A DNA stretch of 64,000 bases, from positions 140,658,577-140,722,576 of the forward strand of contig OY282558.1 of NCBI GenBank assembly GCA_958295665.1. Reading direction: 5' to 3'. Positions 34,800 through 47,384 of this stretch are shown here, in pieces. The position numbers and the translations under genes are program-made. The notes under the pieces were generated by a model. The model had not been told where the DNA came from and did no database searches. It worked only from the letters and a program-made list of their open reading frames with translations. Source of the DNA: Tipula vernalis. Its lineage: Eukaryota > Arthropoda > Insecta > Diptera > Tipulidae. How positions within the stretch are numbered: the first letter of the stretch is position 1; each line of letters begins with the position of its first letter.

Positions 34800-37700
34800 T
34801 TTTAAAATATAAAAATATCTCGCGTCACGGTATTTGTGGTCGCAATCCTCCGAAATGACTCGACCAAATTTCATGAAATTTTTTATGTATATTTGGTAGG
34901 TATGAGAATAGGTCATAAAGTATATTTCATACCGCTAGGTTATTAGGGTGTCCTTATCCAGAAATTTTGTTTGCTATTAGTATTTTTTTGACAAAAATTT
35001 GTTTTCCTATTTTTTTTTTTTGATTTGGCTTAAAAAAATACCTAAAGGCCCAAAATTTTACCCTCCTACCCCCACCCTCCCATTTTTTACTCGCGAATTT
35101 GGTATTTTTGTGTGAACAATATCCAAATAATTTAACCGTCGTTCGTATTTCAAACATAACGAAATTATTTCAAAATTTCAAAATTTCAAAATGTGTCGCA
35201 TCGTTTTGACATTTCATTCTATATTTGTTATGTATCACAACGCAGTGCGTGCAAAATTTAGTACGATTTATTTTAATTTATAAGAAATATATACGTTTCA
35301 TGATTATAAAAAGGTTGGTAAAATATTAAAAGAATAAATACATTATCGGTATACCGTTTTTCATCAGTAAGTACAACAATTTTGTCTATTTGTGTGTGTG
35401 TTTTACAGTGAACAATGCCAGCAAGACGCAAAAGAGCCCATTTGGGCCGTTGAACGAACAAAGCAACAAACATGCGAAATAGTAGAGCAGAAGAACTGAC
35501 GAACAAATGCAACAAGATAACGAAAATGTGCGTATGAGCATTTTGCAATTGCGTGCGTCTCAATCACAAGAGGCACGAGCTGAACAAAATCAACAACGAC
35601 AATTGGAACAGAGGCAAGCACGCCGGTTCGTAGTTAACACACGCAGAGCAAATGACCGACAACGCCAACATTTACATCCGCTTTGTTCCTTCGTGTCACA
35701 TTCGAGTACGAGCCAGTTATTGAATTTTTCGCTCATCCGAAAGTGGTGATTAGTGCTATGGACAAAGGATGCCCCCATTGTTATGCGCTCAAACTAAAAC
35801 ATGAGTCAGCCGGAATGTATCGCGCATCAGGAAAAGTGCAACTACCAGAAATTGAGACACCACCAGAGCCTTTGAACGGCTTGCTTATCGGCACGGATCG
35901 AGATTCAAACCTGTTCCTAAAGTCGATTCGCACATTCATTTCATGATTCCAAATGACTTCGTTCGGAGTAACAGAAATAGTTCACAATACGGCGGCAAAT
36001 GGCCAGCAATTCAATTCAACATTCAAAATCAAAGGCCAAGTCTACCACAAAGTAAGCTCATTGCTGCCAATGCCAAACGAACCATATAAATTATTACAAA
36101 TCTACTTCATGGGCGGTGAGGACATCAATCGTGTGGATGCACGTTGCGGCTACAATAACCTCAATTCGCCTAATGCCAGGTGCATCGTCGGCGAACTGGA
36201 CGCCCTATTGAATGAGCACAATGAATTATTGAAAATGTTCAAATCACACATGGACAAATTGCAAAGGGACAATCACGCTATTGTGATCAATCCTGCTAAA
36301 ACACCAGCTGGAGAGCACGTGCGTAGATTCAATGCGCCTGTTGTTGACGACGTTGCTGGAATTATGGTTTGCAACCGCACTGGAGTTCATCGCCGACACA
36401 CACCGTTCATACGACGCTCTCCAATATCCGCTAATTTTCTGGAAAGTACAAGCCGGATATTGCATAAACATTAAACAATGAGATCCCACCACAGGTAATT
36501 CATTCATTATGAACATCATTACTCATTTTGAATTAATATTTATGAATATGTTGTTACATCAGGAGCCGAAACAAACAAGAAAGTGAGCTCGATGGATTTT
36601 TATGCGTATTTTATGATGATTCGACGCGTTCACGACAACGTCATTCTGCGATGTCATGAGCTGTGCCAACAATTCATGGTGAACATATACGCGAAGGTAG
36701 AGAGTGAACGACTGCGATTCCTATGATACAATCAACAGAAGCCGCGTACGGAAGAATACATTCACTTGCGAGACGCTATCATGGCCAACTCCAACACACT
36801 GGAAATTGGTAGCTCTATCATTCTACCATCATCGTACGTAGGCAGTCCACGTCATATGCAAGAATACATATAGGATACTATGACTTTCGTGTGCGAGCAC
36901 GGACGACCGTGTTTATTTATCACGTTTACATGTAATCCAAAGTGGCAGGAGATTACATCTTTGCTATTGCCAGGCCAAAATGAAATACATCGTCATGACA
37001 TTACAGCACGTGTGTTCAAACAAAAATTGAAGTCTTGAATGAGTTTCATTACAAAATTACAAGTAATCGGTCCCACACGTTGCTGGATGTATTCGGTTGA
37101 ATTGCAAAAGCAAGGTTTACCTTATGCACACATTTTGATTTGGTTAGTCGACAAAATAGGCCCTGAGGAAATCGAGCCCATGCGGTGATCTGAATCGTTT
37201 ATCACCTTGCATGGCAATTGGAAAATGTCCAAAGCATTTTCCTAAAGATTTCACCAACGACACGATCACAAATGTCGACGGATATCCAATATATCGTCGA
37301 AGAAATTCTGATAAGGGTGGACAATCATTTACGCTAAATAACAACAACGCAGACATTGACATTAACAATCGTTGGGTGGTACCATATTTGCCTCTGCTGG
37401 GAAAAACATTCAATGCTGCAGTTCGGAGAAGAGGATCAAATACATCTGTAAGTATGTGAATAAAGGCAGTGATATGGCTGTGCTTCAAATTCAAAATACC
37501 GATCTTAATGCTCCTCGATTGAATGACAACGACGAAATAATGCGCTACCAAATTGGCCAAAACATCAGCTCCAATGAAGCTGTCTGGCGTATCTTTGGTT
37601 TCCAAAATTCATGAACGGGGCCCAGCAGTTATACATTTAGCCATCCATCTTGAAAACGGGCAGCGCGTATTTTTCACCAACGAGACAGCTATTGAGCGTG

Positions 37701-39836
37701 CCATAAATCCACCAAAAACTACACTCACGGAATTTTTCGAATTGTGTAATCGTGCGGATACTTTCGGTGCCTTTGCACGAACAGTACTCTATTCCGAAGT
37801 AACACGCTATTTAACATGGAATTAAAAAAAATGGACGCCCCGCAAGCAAGGCACACCAGCTGATGTGTCCCCCGGCCTATTCAAATCAAACATTTTGGGC
37901 CGAGTATATACAGTCACTCCAAGGTAGATTGAGTGCTTCCATCGGCGACTGTTGTTGGTTAATGTCACCGGCCCATTGTCATTTCAATATATTCGCAAAG
38001 TGAATGGACAACAGTATCCAACATATTAAGATGCATGTCTTGCATTTGGATTGCTTGAAGACGACAATCACTGGGACGATATGCTTGCTGAAGCAGCATT
38101 AGGCTGTACAGCAACACAAATTCGTCTACTATTCTATTGCTAATTTATCACTCAGTCATTTCGGTATAGGTTCGCCAAAATCGAAGTGCATCTGATTTAA
38201 TGTACACTAAAATGAATCGTGAACTGCAGTACGATACTACAGAAATGGCAGTGATTGTTACAATACTAGCAATGTCCCACTACTGACTCACGAACAAAAA
38301 ATTATTTACGACCTCATTATGCTGAAAGGTGGATTCTTTTTTTTGGATGCACCAGGTGGAACTGGCAAAACATTTCTCATTTGGCTAATTCTCGCCGAAA
38401 TACCATCAAATAATGGTATCGCATTGGCCGTTGCATCATCTAGCATTGCAGCAACTTTTTTGGATGAAGGGAGAACAGCTCATTATCAAAGAATCGTCCA
38501 TGGCCACAGTGCTGAAACAATGCAAAATTATCATCTGGGATGAATGCACTATGACACACAAACATTCCCCTGAGGCTTTGAACAGAACACTCAAAAATAT
38601 AAAAAAACAACGACAAACTATTCGGCGGCACTCTGTTACTCTTTTCAGGTGATTTCAGACAAACACTTCCTGTCATTCCACGTTCAATGGAACGCTGATG
38701 AGATCAACGCTTCCTTGAAATCGTTGCCACTGTGGCGTAATGTTGAAAAAGCCCAGCTAAAAAAAAACATTCGCGTCCAATTGCTACAAGATCCATCCAT
38801 TGACATATTCTCGAACCAATTGTTAGATATCGGTGATGGAAAAATGGCTGTTTATGAAAATACTGAATTCATAAAATTACTCACTAATTTCTGCACAATC
38901 GTTGATTCGCAAAATGCTCTCATTGACCGCATATTTCCCGATGTACGCATACAATACATAAATCATGCGTGGCTGACAAAAAGAGCCATTTTAGCAGTAA
39001 CAAATGTGGTCGTCGACGATTTAAACTTCAACAGAGTGTTTGAACTCAATGGGTTTGCCAGGCATGCGACCACACCTTCTACGACTGAAAGTTGGATCTC
39101 CGGTTATTTTACTTCAGAACTTGAACCCATCACGGCTTTGCAATGGCACGCGATTGATAATTAAAAAACTGATGAAAAACATTATCGAAGCAATGCAACC
39201 ACCATTTTAAATAGCAAATTCCGAGCCGAAAATGTTTTGCTTCCACAAATTCCAATGATTCCCACAGACATGTCAATTGAATTCAAACGCGTTCAATTTC
39301 TTATTAGATTGGCATTCGCAATGACAATCAATAAGTCACAAGGCCAAACGATGTCTGTTTGCGACTTAGATTTGGGCACATCATGTTTTTCACACGGACA
39401 ATTGTACGTGGCATTGGCCTTGTGTTGGCTAAAGACGGACTGACAAAAAAATATCGTACACTCAATTGCTCTTCGAAATTAGTATTCATCAGGTCGATTA
39501 TAGAATCCGCGGCAGCGAATCAATTGCGGATCCAAAACTACATATAAAAAAAATTTGAAATAATAATTTTATATCATACTTTTATTTTACATTTAACTTT
39601 TAAGAGATCAAACAATGATATGTTCGTTACGTTAATGAAATACATTGAATTGAGAAAATAAATGGTTGGTGTTTTTTGTTTTTATCGGCAGTCATCGTCT
39701 TCGGCGCTCCATTCCTATTTCTGTCATAGATCCCTTCCCCACACACTTACAATACATTCGTTATTATTTATTTAACAACCAAAATATTTACTAGAAATAA
39801 TTTATATAGCAGAACAACGTTTGCCGAGTCAGCTAG
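34800..39836 (+). mobile_element. Helitron, autonomous type, degenerate
   Basis: The Rep-helicase protein of Helitrons is recognisable over 4 kb (35,414-39,545). The 3' end is CTAG followed by T (39,833-39,837), the usual Helitron terminus with insertion before T. The 5' region from about 34,819 (CTCGCGTCACGG...) resembles 5' regions of fly Helitrons with their CTCGACCAAATTTCATGAAA tract; the exact start is not fixed. No target duplication is expected for this class. Many stops, frameshifts and at least one internal deletion make it non-functional. Confidence 0.85.
35414..39547 (+). pseudogene. Helitron Rep/helicase protein, broken
   Basis: Rolling-circle initiation by a HUH nuclease joined to a Pif1-family helicase. 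Seen in order: start MPARRKRAHLGR at 35,414; Cys-rich CPHCYALKLKHES near 35,775; MTSFGVTEIVHN at 35,953; KTPAGEHVRRFNAP near 36,298; LFITFTCNPKW near 36,915; GLPYAHILIW at 37,114-37,143, where the first histidine of the HUH motif is Tyr; the tyrosine pair YICKYVNKGSDM at 37,441; Walker A APGGTGKT near 38,349; motif-II-like WDECTMTHKHSP near 38,537; FAMTINKSQGQTMSV near 39,316; end RIQNYI at 39,545. Central sequence around 37,840-38,280 is shortened against the family. Frame changes are frequent. Confidence 0.85.
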
Positions 39837-39850
39837 TAAAATATAAAATA

Positions 39851-40507
39851 TGCATTGAGTGAAACAAGACCATTAGGAAAGTGATGTTTAATCTAGTTTC
39901 TGATACTTTCAAACCAGAAACTGTTTAGAAAAATTCGACCAATATTTTTAGTGCAAACGACATTATGATGCCATCTGTTTTATCTATTTAAAATACTCCA
40001 TAAGAATGAAAAGTATAATAAAAATGTAAAAATGTTTCTGTTCATTCCTATTACATGATAAAATACATTTGAATGTTTTAATTTTCTCTTAAGGAAAACG
40101 GAAAATAAAACAAACACAGACGGAGCAAAGCGGAAAAGAAGAGGAAACCCGATTCATTCTATCTACAATAACGTTTTTGTTTCAAATTTTCTTTTTTCTT
40201 TTATTTATTTTCCAAAATAAATTGTTTAATTGAGTATAAATTTGGTTTGATATTAAATTATTATTTTAATTTTCAAATTTTCTTTTTTTGTTTTTCTTTA
40301 CTCGGTTTGTATAAGATGAGTGTGTTTAAGAAAAAAAAAATTCATTTACCAACTTTTGAGAAATATGAACATACATAATTGCAAATATGGCAAATTTTTA
40401 TTACAAAAATTTAAATTGAGTTATGTTATGAATTGTTTTATTTTTATTTTAATTAAGGTTTTGAGTTTGTTTAGAAACTCACCTTAAGGGCATTGGATTG
40501 CAAAGGG
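39851..40507 (+). repeat. Long direct repeat (~655 bp), copy 2
   Basis: Second copy of 26,962-27,600. It starts 14 bases after the Helitron 3' terminus and carries a ~30-bp insertion (TTACTCGGTTTGTATAAGAT) near 40,300 absent from copy 1. Confidence 0.85.
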
Positions 40508-41260
40508 ATCGGTGTGATGATCTAGCAAAATCTTGTTTGAAGACCAGGAAAGTTTTAACATTGCCCATACACTAATAAATTAAAGGATATAAACCGTTGT
40601 CGTCGATATTATAATTCACATCATTAATTTTAAATTAATAAGTAAACTTAGAGTTTTAATTCGTAGAACACCTGACACTATGGTAAAATGTAAGTTTTGA
40701 TAATGAAGACATATACATAAGTGAATGACACATTGGCAAAATCCTAAATTTCTTTTTGTGTTGCCAACAAGATAATTTATAATTTAGCCACTAGAGTTAA
40801 AAAAATTAAGGCAAGAGTTAAAAAATGATTTCTATCAAATATATATATATACGAGTATATATATATATATTATATATATATATATTTAATTTTAGACGTC
40901 AACCTTTTCGAGATGAATGACCTTTTCAAGAGATGTTAGCTTTCGTCCAACTTATGTTAGCTTTTTTGCTTAAATTTAAAAAAAGTTAATTTATAGTAAT
41001 ATTCAAAATTTTCGCAATTATGGCATTTGTAATTGACTATAATCTATTACAAATAGAGAGCAAGATGTTTACGGCTAATCTGTACAATTTTCAAAGTTAC
41101 AGTAATTTAAATTCAGAAAGTTAAGTATAATAATAGATAAAAATAAACTTAATAATTAATATTTACATATTTTTAGGTTACTAGTGAATTTATGTAATAT
41201 TAAATTATATTATAGTATACAATAAAATAGTTTTGTTTATTTCAGATGTACAGGGAGTAT
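40508..41260. other. AT-rich stretch with an (AT)n tract
   Basis: No gene. An (AT)n microsatellite with a CGAG interruption occupies about 40,842-40,889. The right edge is the truncated 3' LTR of BEL element 3. Confidence 0.5.
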
Positions 41261-41328
41261 CAACAAAAAATTATTGTTAGTAAAGTTTTTTAAAGCTAAG
41301 TGTGTGTTTCATTTATCTTTGCCAAACA
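41261..41328 (-). repeat. Truncated 3' LTR of BEL element 3
   Basis: Minus strand: starts TGTTTGGCAAAGATAAATGA and runs through CTTTAAAAAACTTTA to TTTTTTGTTGA, then similarity to the 5' LTR stops. About 68 bp of an LTR of roughly 190 bp remain. Confidence 0.7.
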
Positions 41329-41334
41329 TACTCC

Positions 41335-41825
41335 CACACCTTTAGGAATTTTATTTCTCAATAATTAACTCGAATTTCACTGCTTTGTGTTTTTAAAGTT
41401 ACTACCCGTGTAACGCCATCGTTTCCAGGATGAACGGCCAAAATTCTGTCACGTATCCATTGACTGCGGTATACTATAATTGTCCTCCCTTTTAAGGAGA
41501 AGGTCGCCGATTTCAAACTTTTGTTTATTTGAGTTACGATTTAGTATTTCGGTTGTTGCAGTTCTCTATTAGCACCAATAAATTTGGATCCATTGTCGTA
41601 CCAAATTTGTTTAGTGCAGCCAGGAATGAATCAGTATCAAGACTGCTTACAACTTCTAAATGTAATGCTTTGACCACTAGGCGTACAAAGACCCCCACAG
41701 TCCACACACGCCTTCTTTGCAGGAGAATTTTTCCGCTTTCTAAGCTAAACCGGTTTTTGAGAATGGGGCGGCTTTAGATACACCGTACTGGTATATCTGT
41801 AGCGGGTGCATATGATGCAGGATAT
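41335..41825 (-). pseudogene. Integrase core fragment and Pol C-terminus of BEL element 3
   Basis: Minus strand. LHLEVVSSLDTDSFLAALNKF near 41,660 is the first strand-helix of the integrase core; it runs straight into MDPNLLVLIENCNN, so the part with the second Asp and the Glu is deleted. The C-terminal domain follows: FEIGDLLLKRGTIIVY near 41,515 and HPGNDGVTRVVTLKTQ near 41,430, a block shared by Pao integrases. Confidence 0.8.
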
Positions 41826-44627
41826 TTTTTTTTTATTTTTTTTTGTGGTGGAGTAGGTAAAAATGCATTTACGCACGGAGTGTCGGACTCCCGTTGCCGG
41901 ACTACCGACTAAAAACCCCTTCCCTTCTTCCGATCTGGTCTGGAACTGTTTGCCACATTATATTTTGCAGCTCTGCTAGAGCACTCCTATCAACTAGACA
42001 CTTCTATATAGGTCGAATTTTTTGGATTTCAAGTTTCCTCCGCAAAAACTTTCATCCTCCTCCACGATTCTTCCTCGCGAAGCAAATATTCAGCTGCGGT
42101 ATCTGAGGACCACAAGCCTGCTGCCTCCTGCACCCCTCTTCTTTGCTCGGCCCAGTTTCCACATTGGAAGAAGGTATGTTCCACATCGTCCACTAAACCT
42201 GGGCAGTAGATACACTCCTGGGAATCTGCCATCCCAATTGTGTGTAGGTATTTCCTAAAATAGCCATGCCCACTCAGGAACTGACTTATGTAGTAGTCGA
42301 CCTCGCCGTGCTGGCGTTCGGTCCACTCACTTACTCTTGGGATCAGCCTTGCAGTTCATCTTCCCGTGGTTTCGCGCTCCCATTTTGCCTGCCAGCGCTC
42401 CATAGTTCGAGCTCTTTCCTCCAAATACGCTAGTTTCTTGCGATGTACGATCAAGCATTAAGCAAATACACCACTATACTACCCATGTCACCACACCATT
42501 TCATGAAGCCAAACCCCGTAAAGAAAGGCTTAATAGTATGATGATATCCGCCGCCCCTGGCCAGGCTGCCGTCGTACACCTTTTTACATATAACAAGATC
42601 GAGGGATGGGAAAGGAATGTTAGCAACAAAGACCAAAAACCCGGTTCCAGACACCTAAGTAGTTGATATTTAGTAAAATTTGTTAGTAATATATTTTTTA
42701 GTAAATTAACACATGACAATACAATTTAAAGTTCATATTCTGCTCCAACCTGTAAGAAGACACAATGACAACACAAATTTTCCTGGTGCCGCAAGCTCTT
42801 TTTTCTGAAAAGCTGTAAACAACTATTATTATTCTCTCCACCATTTGTTCCATCGGCGGTTGTGAAGGGGGGGGGGGCCGATATTTCGTTCCATCATCAT
42901 GTTCCCATGCGGTCACCCAAATTTGTACTAACTGTAGGTAGTGTTGCTTGACGTTGTTGTTGAAATCGTTGCGTCTCTGCTGTCTCTTCTACTCGCCCCC
43001 ATAGTAGAACTGACTGGGCCACTGACATTAAAAGGCGCCGTTTGCTTGCCCTTGGGCCGCTGGTGTTAGCCATGAGCCTGCTTAGGGCTGATAGTTCTCT
43101 TGCCGCCTTATTCGCTGTCTGCTTGATCTGCTCTAAAAAGCTCAACTTTGCGTCAATAATGATTCCCAGAGATTTAACTGTCGGGGCTGTCTCTATGACT
43201 TGCTCGCCGACGCACATTGGGAAAGCAGTTTGTATCCGTTCTTTTGTCAGCACAGCTATCTCCGTTTTGCTATAAGTCAGGAATAGTACATGAGCTTTCA
43301 TCCAGCGATTTACAGTGCGCATTACCTGGTTTAATTTCCACTGTCCCTGCTTGGAATCACGAGCAGCGACTAGTACTGCAATGTCGTCCGTGTATCCTAC
43401 TAAGCTTGTTTCGTCCGGCATTTCCTCTCGCAGGAGGCTGTCATAGTATGCGTTCCAAAGGTCGGGTCCTAGAATTGATCCCTGCGCAACTCCTCTTGTA
43501 ATCGTCAAACTCCTTTGACCGTCCTCGGTTTCATAAAGAAGTATACGGTCCTTTAGGTAATCATTTAGGGTTCTCAGCAGGTACATCGGGATGTGGAAGC
43601 TGTGGTCTAGCGCGTCAAGCATATCGCTCCATCTTGCTGAGTTGAAGGCATTTTTTACGTCGAGCGTCACTAATAGCACAATGCGCCTTGTAAAATGGTT
43701 TTGGTTTTCAGCTCTACGTACTGCCTCCGTTACTGAAGCCATATTGTCATGGTGAAAGGTCACCAGCGGCTCGGACCGCGTCAATCAGTCTTGCTCTTAT
43801 TTGTTTCTCCATTACTTTCCCCGTTGTGTCGAGCATACATAATGGTCGATATGATGAGGGCAGCTCTGGATCCCCTTTACCTTTACTAATAAGTGCTAAC
43901 CTCGCTCTCTTCCACCGCGTTCTGAACACTCCTTTACGAAGGCACGAGTTGTACATACGTAGCAGCAAGTTTGGGTCTTCCCGTCATACTATCTTTAGGA
44001 TCTCGCTGGGTATTCCATCTGGTCCAGGGGCCATTTTGTTCTTCATTGACAGAACAGTTCTTTCCAGTTCTTGCTCCGAGAAAAGCGGGGCCTCTATATT
44101 CTGAGCAAAACGATTTCATCCCGTTGCGGCTGGTTAGGGAAGAGGGTACGGACAATCTTCTCCATAGTAAGACAATCCATTACTTGGGTAGGCTTCTGCG
44201 CTCCAAACTTCCGTGGGACTATTTTATAGCCTAGTCCCCAAGGATCCCTATCGATATCATCCACAAGGTTTCTCCAGCAGCTGATCTTGCTCTTATTAAT
44301 AGCGTATCGTAGCTGCTTCCTTGCACACCTATGCGCTGCAGAACCTTGATAGACTTCGGCTTGGTTGGCCGTGCGTTGGGCCTTTCGCCGTAGTGCAAAG
44401 CATTTCCTTCTTAATTCCGCTATATCCGACGTTCACCAGTACTTAGATGGCTTACCGTGTCTGGGTTTCGTCTGCGGCATAGCGACCTTGCAGGCTGTAT
44501 CTACTAGACACATAGTGGCCGAAACCTGTTCCACCGTTGCGGCTCTACCGCTCCCTTTCGCTGTGTCTTCAATGCCTTGTCTCCCATTTTTTAGTTCTGC
44601 TATGAACCGCTCACTATTCACCCTATT
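41826..44627 (-). mobile_element. R1-like LINE inserted in BEL element 3, 5'-truncated
   Basis: Flanked by a perfect 15-bp target duplication TATGATGCAGGATAT (41,811-41,825 and 44,628-44,642), which defines both ends. The minus-strand 3' end is an A-rich tail (T-run on the plus strand at 41,826-41,842). 2.8 kb remain, starting inside ORF2, as usual for 5'-truncated LINE insertions. It lies in the integrase gene of BEL 3, so it is younger than that element. Confidence 0.93.
41990..44600 (-). pseudogene. R1-clade LINE ORF2 (RT and C-terminal zinc finger), disrupted
   Basis: Minus strand. Upstream linker near 44,600-44,160; RT fingers ALISKGKGDPELPSSYRPLC near 43,880; palm DVKNAFNSARWSDML near 43,655, RGVAQGSILGPDLWNAYYD near 43,500 and catalytic YTDDIAVLV near 43,400 (Y-T-D-D, an R1-like variant); KSLGIIIDAKLSF near 43,170. 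C-terminal CCHC finger CIYCPGLVDDVEHTFFQC near 42,210. The long open frame 43,784-42,897 is intact for 295 codons; frameshifts lie on either side. About 430 bp (roughly 42,470-42,900) between the RT and the LAYLEERARTMERW block do not fit the protein and may be a further insertion. Confidence 0.85.
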
Positions 44628-44642
44628 TATGATGCAGGATAT

Positions 44643-47215
44643 ATCGTGCTCCTATCATCCAGTACTTGCTCCGAATTATGCTCAACGTTAATGAACTAGC
44701 AGCATGCATGTATTTCACATGAATATCATGGATTATTTTGTCGCAAACCATATTGTTTGTGAGCAAAATTATTGGGTTCTTAGTCGCTTAAGGTAGCGAT
44801 GATTTGCTAAGTCGCCCTCCTACTCGTAGCAGTCCATTTGTATCCACAAATTGGTCAAGCGATGATAAATGATGTTTTGTAGGCAGTGATGATTTCGTAA
44901 GTATTGACATTTCATCTTTGCATACTCTTTGCTGGACGTTGCGAAGGATTACGTATTCCGCTTCATAACTGTTTCTAGAATTGTTGCAGTTCTATTGCCA
45001 ATGAAGCTTTTCCATCGTCGAGGAACGTCCGATAACCAATGAAGGACGACCATCGAATCTGTCCATGCGCACATTCCATCATATGATAGAGCCTCTTTAC
45101 AGAATTTGACTGACTTGTAAAAGCAGAACTGCCAGCAAAGTTCCAATAGAGGTAATGATATCTGTTTGTTTCGGTAACTTCGCCATTTTCGTTGATTGTC
45201 GCTTCCGAGGCATCACAAAAAGCATGTAGCTAAAGTTGTTTTGGGTAACATAATGTTATCAGCCGCCGCGAAATTTTAATTGACTTCAATACCATGAATT
45301 TGTGATGCTGTTGGGTTAACTTGAATCCCAATCGATTTTATGAAGCCAAATTTTCTGCTTCAACATTTTGAATAGTGTTATTGTTGGTGCAAGCCACCCT
45401 AAGGGATCATATACTTTCGACGCATTTGACATCATTCTTCGCTTTGTCCAGTTTATGTTGCGGTCGCTCTGGTGCTCCTTGAAAGAAAATGTATCTGTTT
45501 CTACATTCCATATTATAAACAACGTTTTAATTGATGTGTCGTCTTCAATTAATTTTAGAATGTTTTGGACATCGCGGACTGGAAATGAGTTCAAAAATTC
45601 GTATGCGTTAGATTTCCATTTCCGTAGATTAATTCCGCTGGAACTTAATATCTTCCCAAGCTGTTCATTAAGTAGCTTCACATCCTGTCAGCATGTCATC
45701 AATGTAGAATTCGTTGTTGATTATGACGTGTGCCGCCTTGGGGTATAATGACTGGTAATTCTCTGTAGATTTTTTTAGTGATTTTACTACTAGAAAAGGC
45801 GCACACGCAGTGCCATATGTTACAGTATTTAATTTGTACGGTTTAGCTGTTCATTGGGATTGTTACGCCACAATATCGTTACATCGATTTTCCGATACAT
45901 TTTTTCGATGTCGGCAACTAGTGCAATTGGATGTTTCCGAAATTTTAGCAGAATTGTACAATAGAAAGGTCTGTTTGAATGTTTGGACCGATTTGGAAAA
46001 TATCATTCAAAGACACCTGCTTACTGGTTTTGCACGAGGTATCGAAAACGACTCTTAACTTTGTGGTACTGCTGCTGGCCTTGATAACAGCGTGATGTGG
46101 TAGAAAATACTTCGCCTCACTCTTCTTCGGAACCTCATTCCATGACATATGTGTCATATGATAGATGCTATTCCGTAAATAGATATAGAAGCTTGATTTC
46201 GCTGTAGGCCTAGGCGTTGTGCAGTGGATTCGCTCACAAATGTGGATTGAGAGCCTAAGTCCAGCAGTGTTCGAATTGGCTGGAGTTCACCGGTACGTTA
46301 TTTTGGGTATACAATGGTAGTTGGAAGTACTGTGGTAGGTGAGCTGTAGAGTGTGTGCAAAACTTGGGTATTGGTAACGGTAACATTTGGTTCAAACATG
46401 GATTTTGAATCTTGTTTGGAAATTGAGTTTTCATTCAGTGAAACATAATGATGGCTGGAAACTGGCTGTATTTCAGATTGCGCTGGATGGAGCAATGTAT
46501 GGAGGCGCTGACTACAAATAAGACACGACGATTTAGACACACACTTTTCGCTTAAATGACCCTGTTTTAAACAGTTGCGACATAAATTCTGTTCGTTAGC
46601 AATTTTTAACCTAGCATCTAGATTTTGATTTTTAAATACCGGGCATCGAAATAACAGGTGCGATTGCTTACAGACTATGCACTGAAATGTGTCATTAGAA
46701 CAAGAAGTGACGAATGATTTTGATGTATGTTTCGACGTAAACCTGTTACACCACAAATATCAAGCGCGTCACATCTTTTATTTAAGAATTGTAGCATAGC
46801 TTCGAAAGTTGGAAAATCTTTGCCAACGGATTCGATTGCCCACATTTGTTTTGTTACGTCGTCAAGTTTATTTAATAGAACTTGAATAATCCACGGATCG
46901 CGTGCGTATCTCAGCGTTTGGTCCTAGTGCGCGGAGTCCATGCATTATTTCGTCTGTCGTCTCAGTGAGGTGACGCAAATCATTTCCGTTGGCTTGTACG
47001 CATGGCTTTTGCTCCAAAAATGCCTGAATCAGCCAAGTGACAATTGGTTTCATTTTTTTGTACCTGTTACATAGTTTTTCCCATGCATCTCCATAGTTGT
47101 TTTCTGTGAGTGTCGTCCTGAATAAATCAAGAAAAGATGCCCAGTTTTTGTAGTTACCCGAAAACTGCTCAATATTAATTTTAGGGAGTCGCACGTGTTG
47201 AGACATATTCACACC
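44643..47215 (-). pseudogene. gag-pol of BEL element 3, main part, disrupted
   Basis: Minus strand. Gag core NMSQHVRLPKINIEQFSG at 47,209 and down; zinc knuckles CIVCKQSHLLFRCP and NLCRNCLKQGHLSEKC at about 46,680-46,550; protease site LLDLGSQSTFVSE near 46,260 with the catalytic DxG changed to Asp-Leu-Gly; RT KLRVVFDTSCKTS near 46,055; RT end with INLRKWKSN near 45,640 and SNASKVYDPLGWLAP near 45,420; RNase H WTDSMVVLHWL near 45,065; integrase zinc part LDQFVDTNGLLRVGGRLSK near 44,850. The catalytic YxDD block was lost or damaged near 45,690-45,760. Frame changes are many. The rest of the integrase lies beyond the inserted LINE. Confidence 0.85.
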
Positions 47216-47223
47216 TTCATAGA

Positions 47224-47361
47224 TTTTTGGTAACCCATGAATTGTTCTAGTGTAGTATTTAAATCATGTGTCGTATTGATCCCATGTTGGCCGTGCGTAC
47301 TACTAGCTTTCATTAATAAAGCACGCGACTTATAATAAATGTTGTAGCGAACTGTAGTACA
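47224..47361 (+). repeat. 5' LTR of BEL element 3, inverted end part
   Basis: Reads in plus orientation up to GTAGTACA and is followed after five bases by the primer site at 47,367. Its first 97 bp are an inverted copy of 47,776-47,873. Confidence 0.7.
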
Positions 47362-47366
47362 TTTTT

Positions 47367-47384
47367 TGGTGTCGAAACCCGGGA
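47367..47384 (+). other. Primer binding site of BEL element 3 (in the inverted block)
   Basis: TGGTGTCGAAACCCGGGA is complementary to a tRNA 3' end terminating in CCA (TCCCGGGTTTCGACACCA). It lies directly after the LTR end, as a reverse-transcription primer site should. Which tRNA cannot be named from the sequence alone. Confidence 0.75.

Noticed and set aside
26962..40507. The ~650-bp direct repeats as LTRs of one giant element
   Set aside because: No TG...CA ends, primer site, polypurine tract or target duplication at their borders, and the inside is a mixture of unrelated elements.
43042..44691. Plus-strand open frames of 77-108 codons
   Set aside because: They are antisense shadows of the minus-strand R1-like LINE ORF2.
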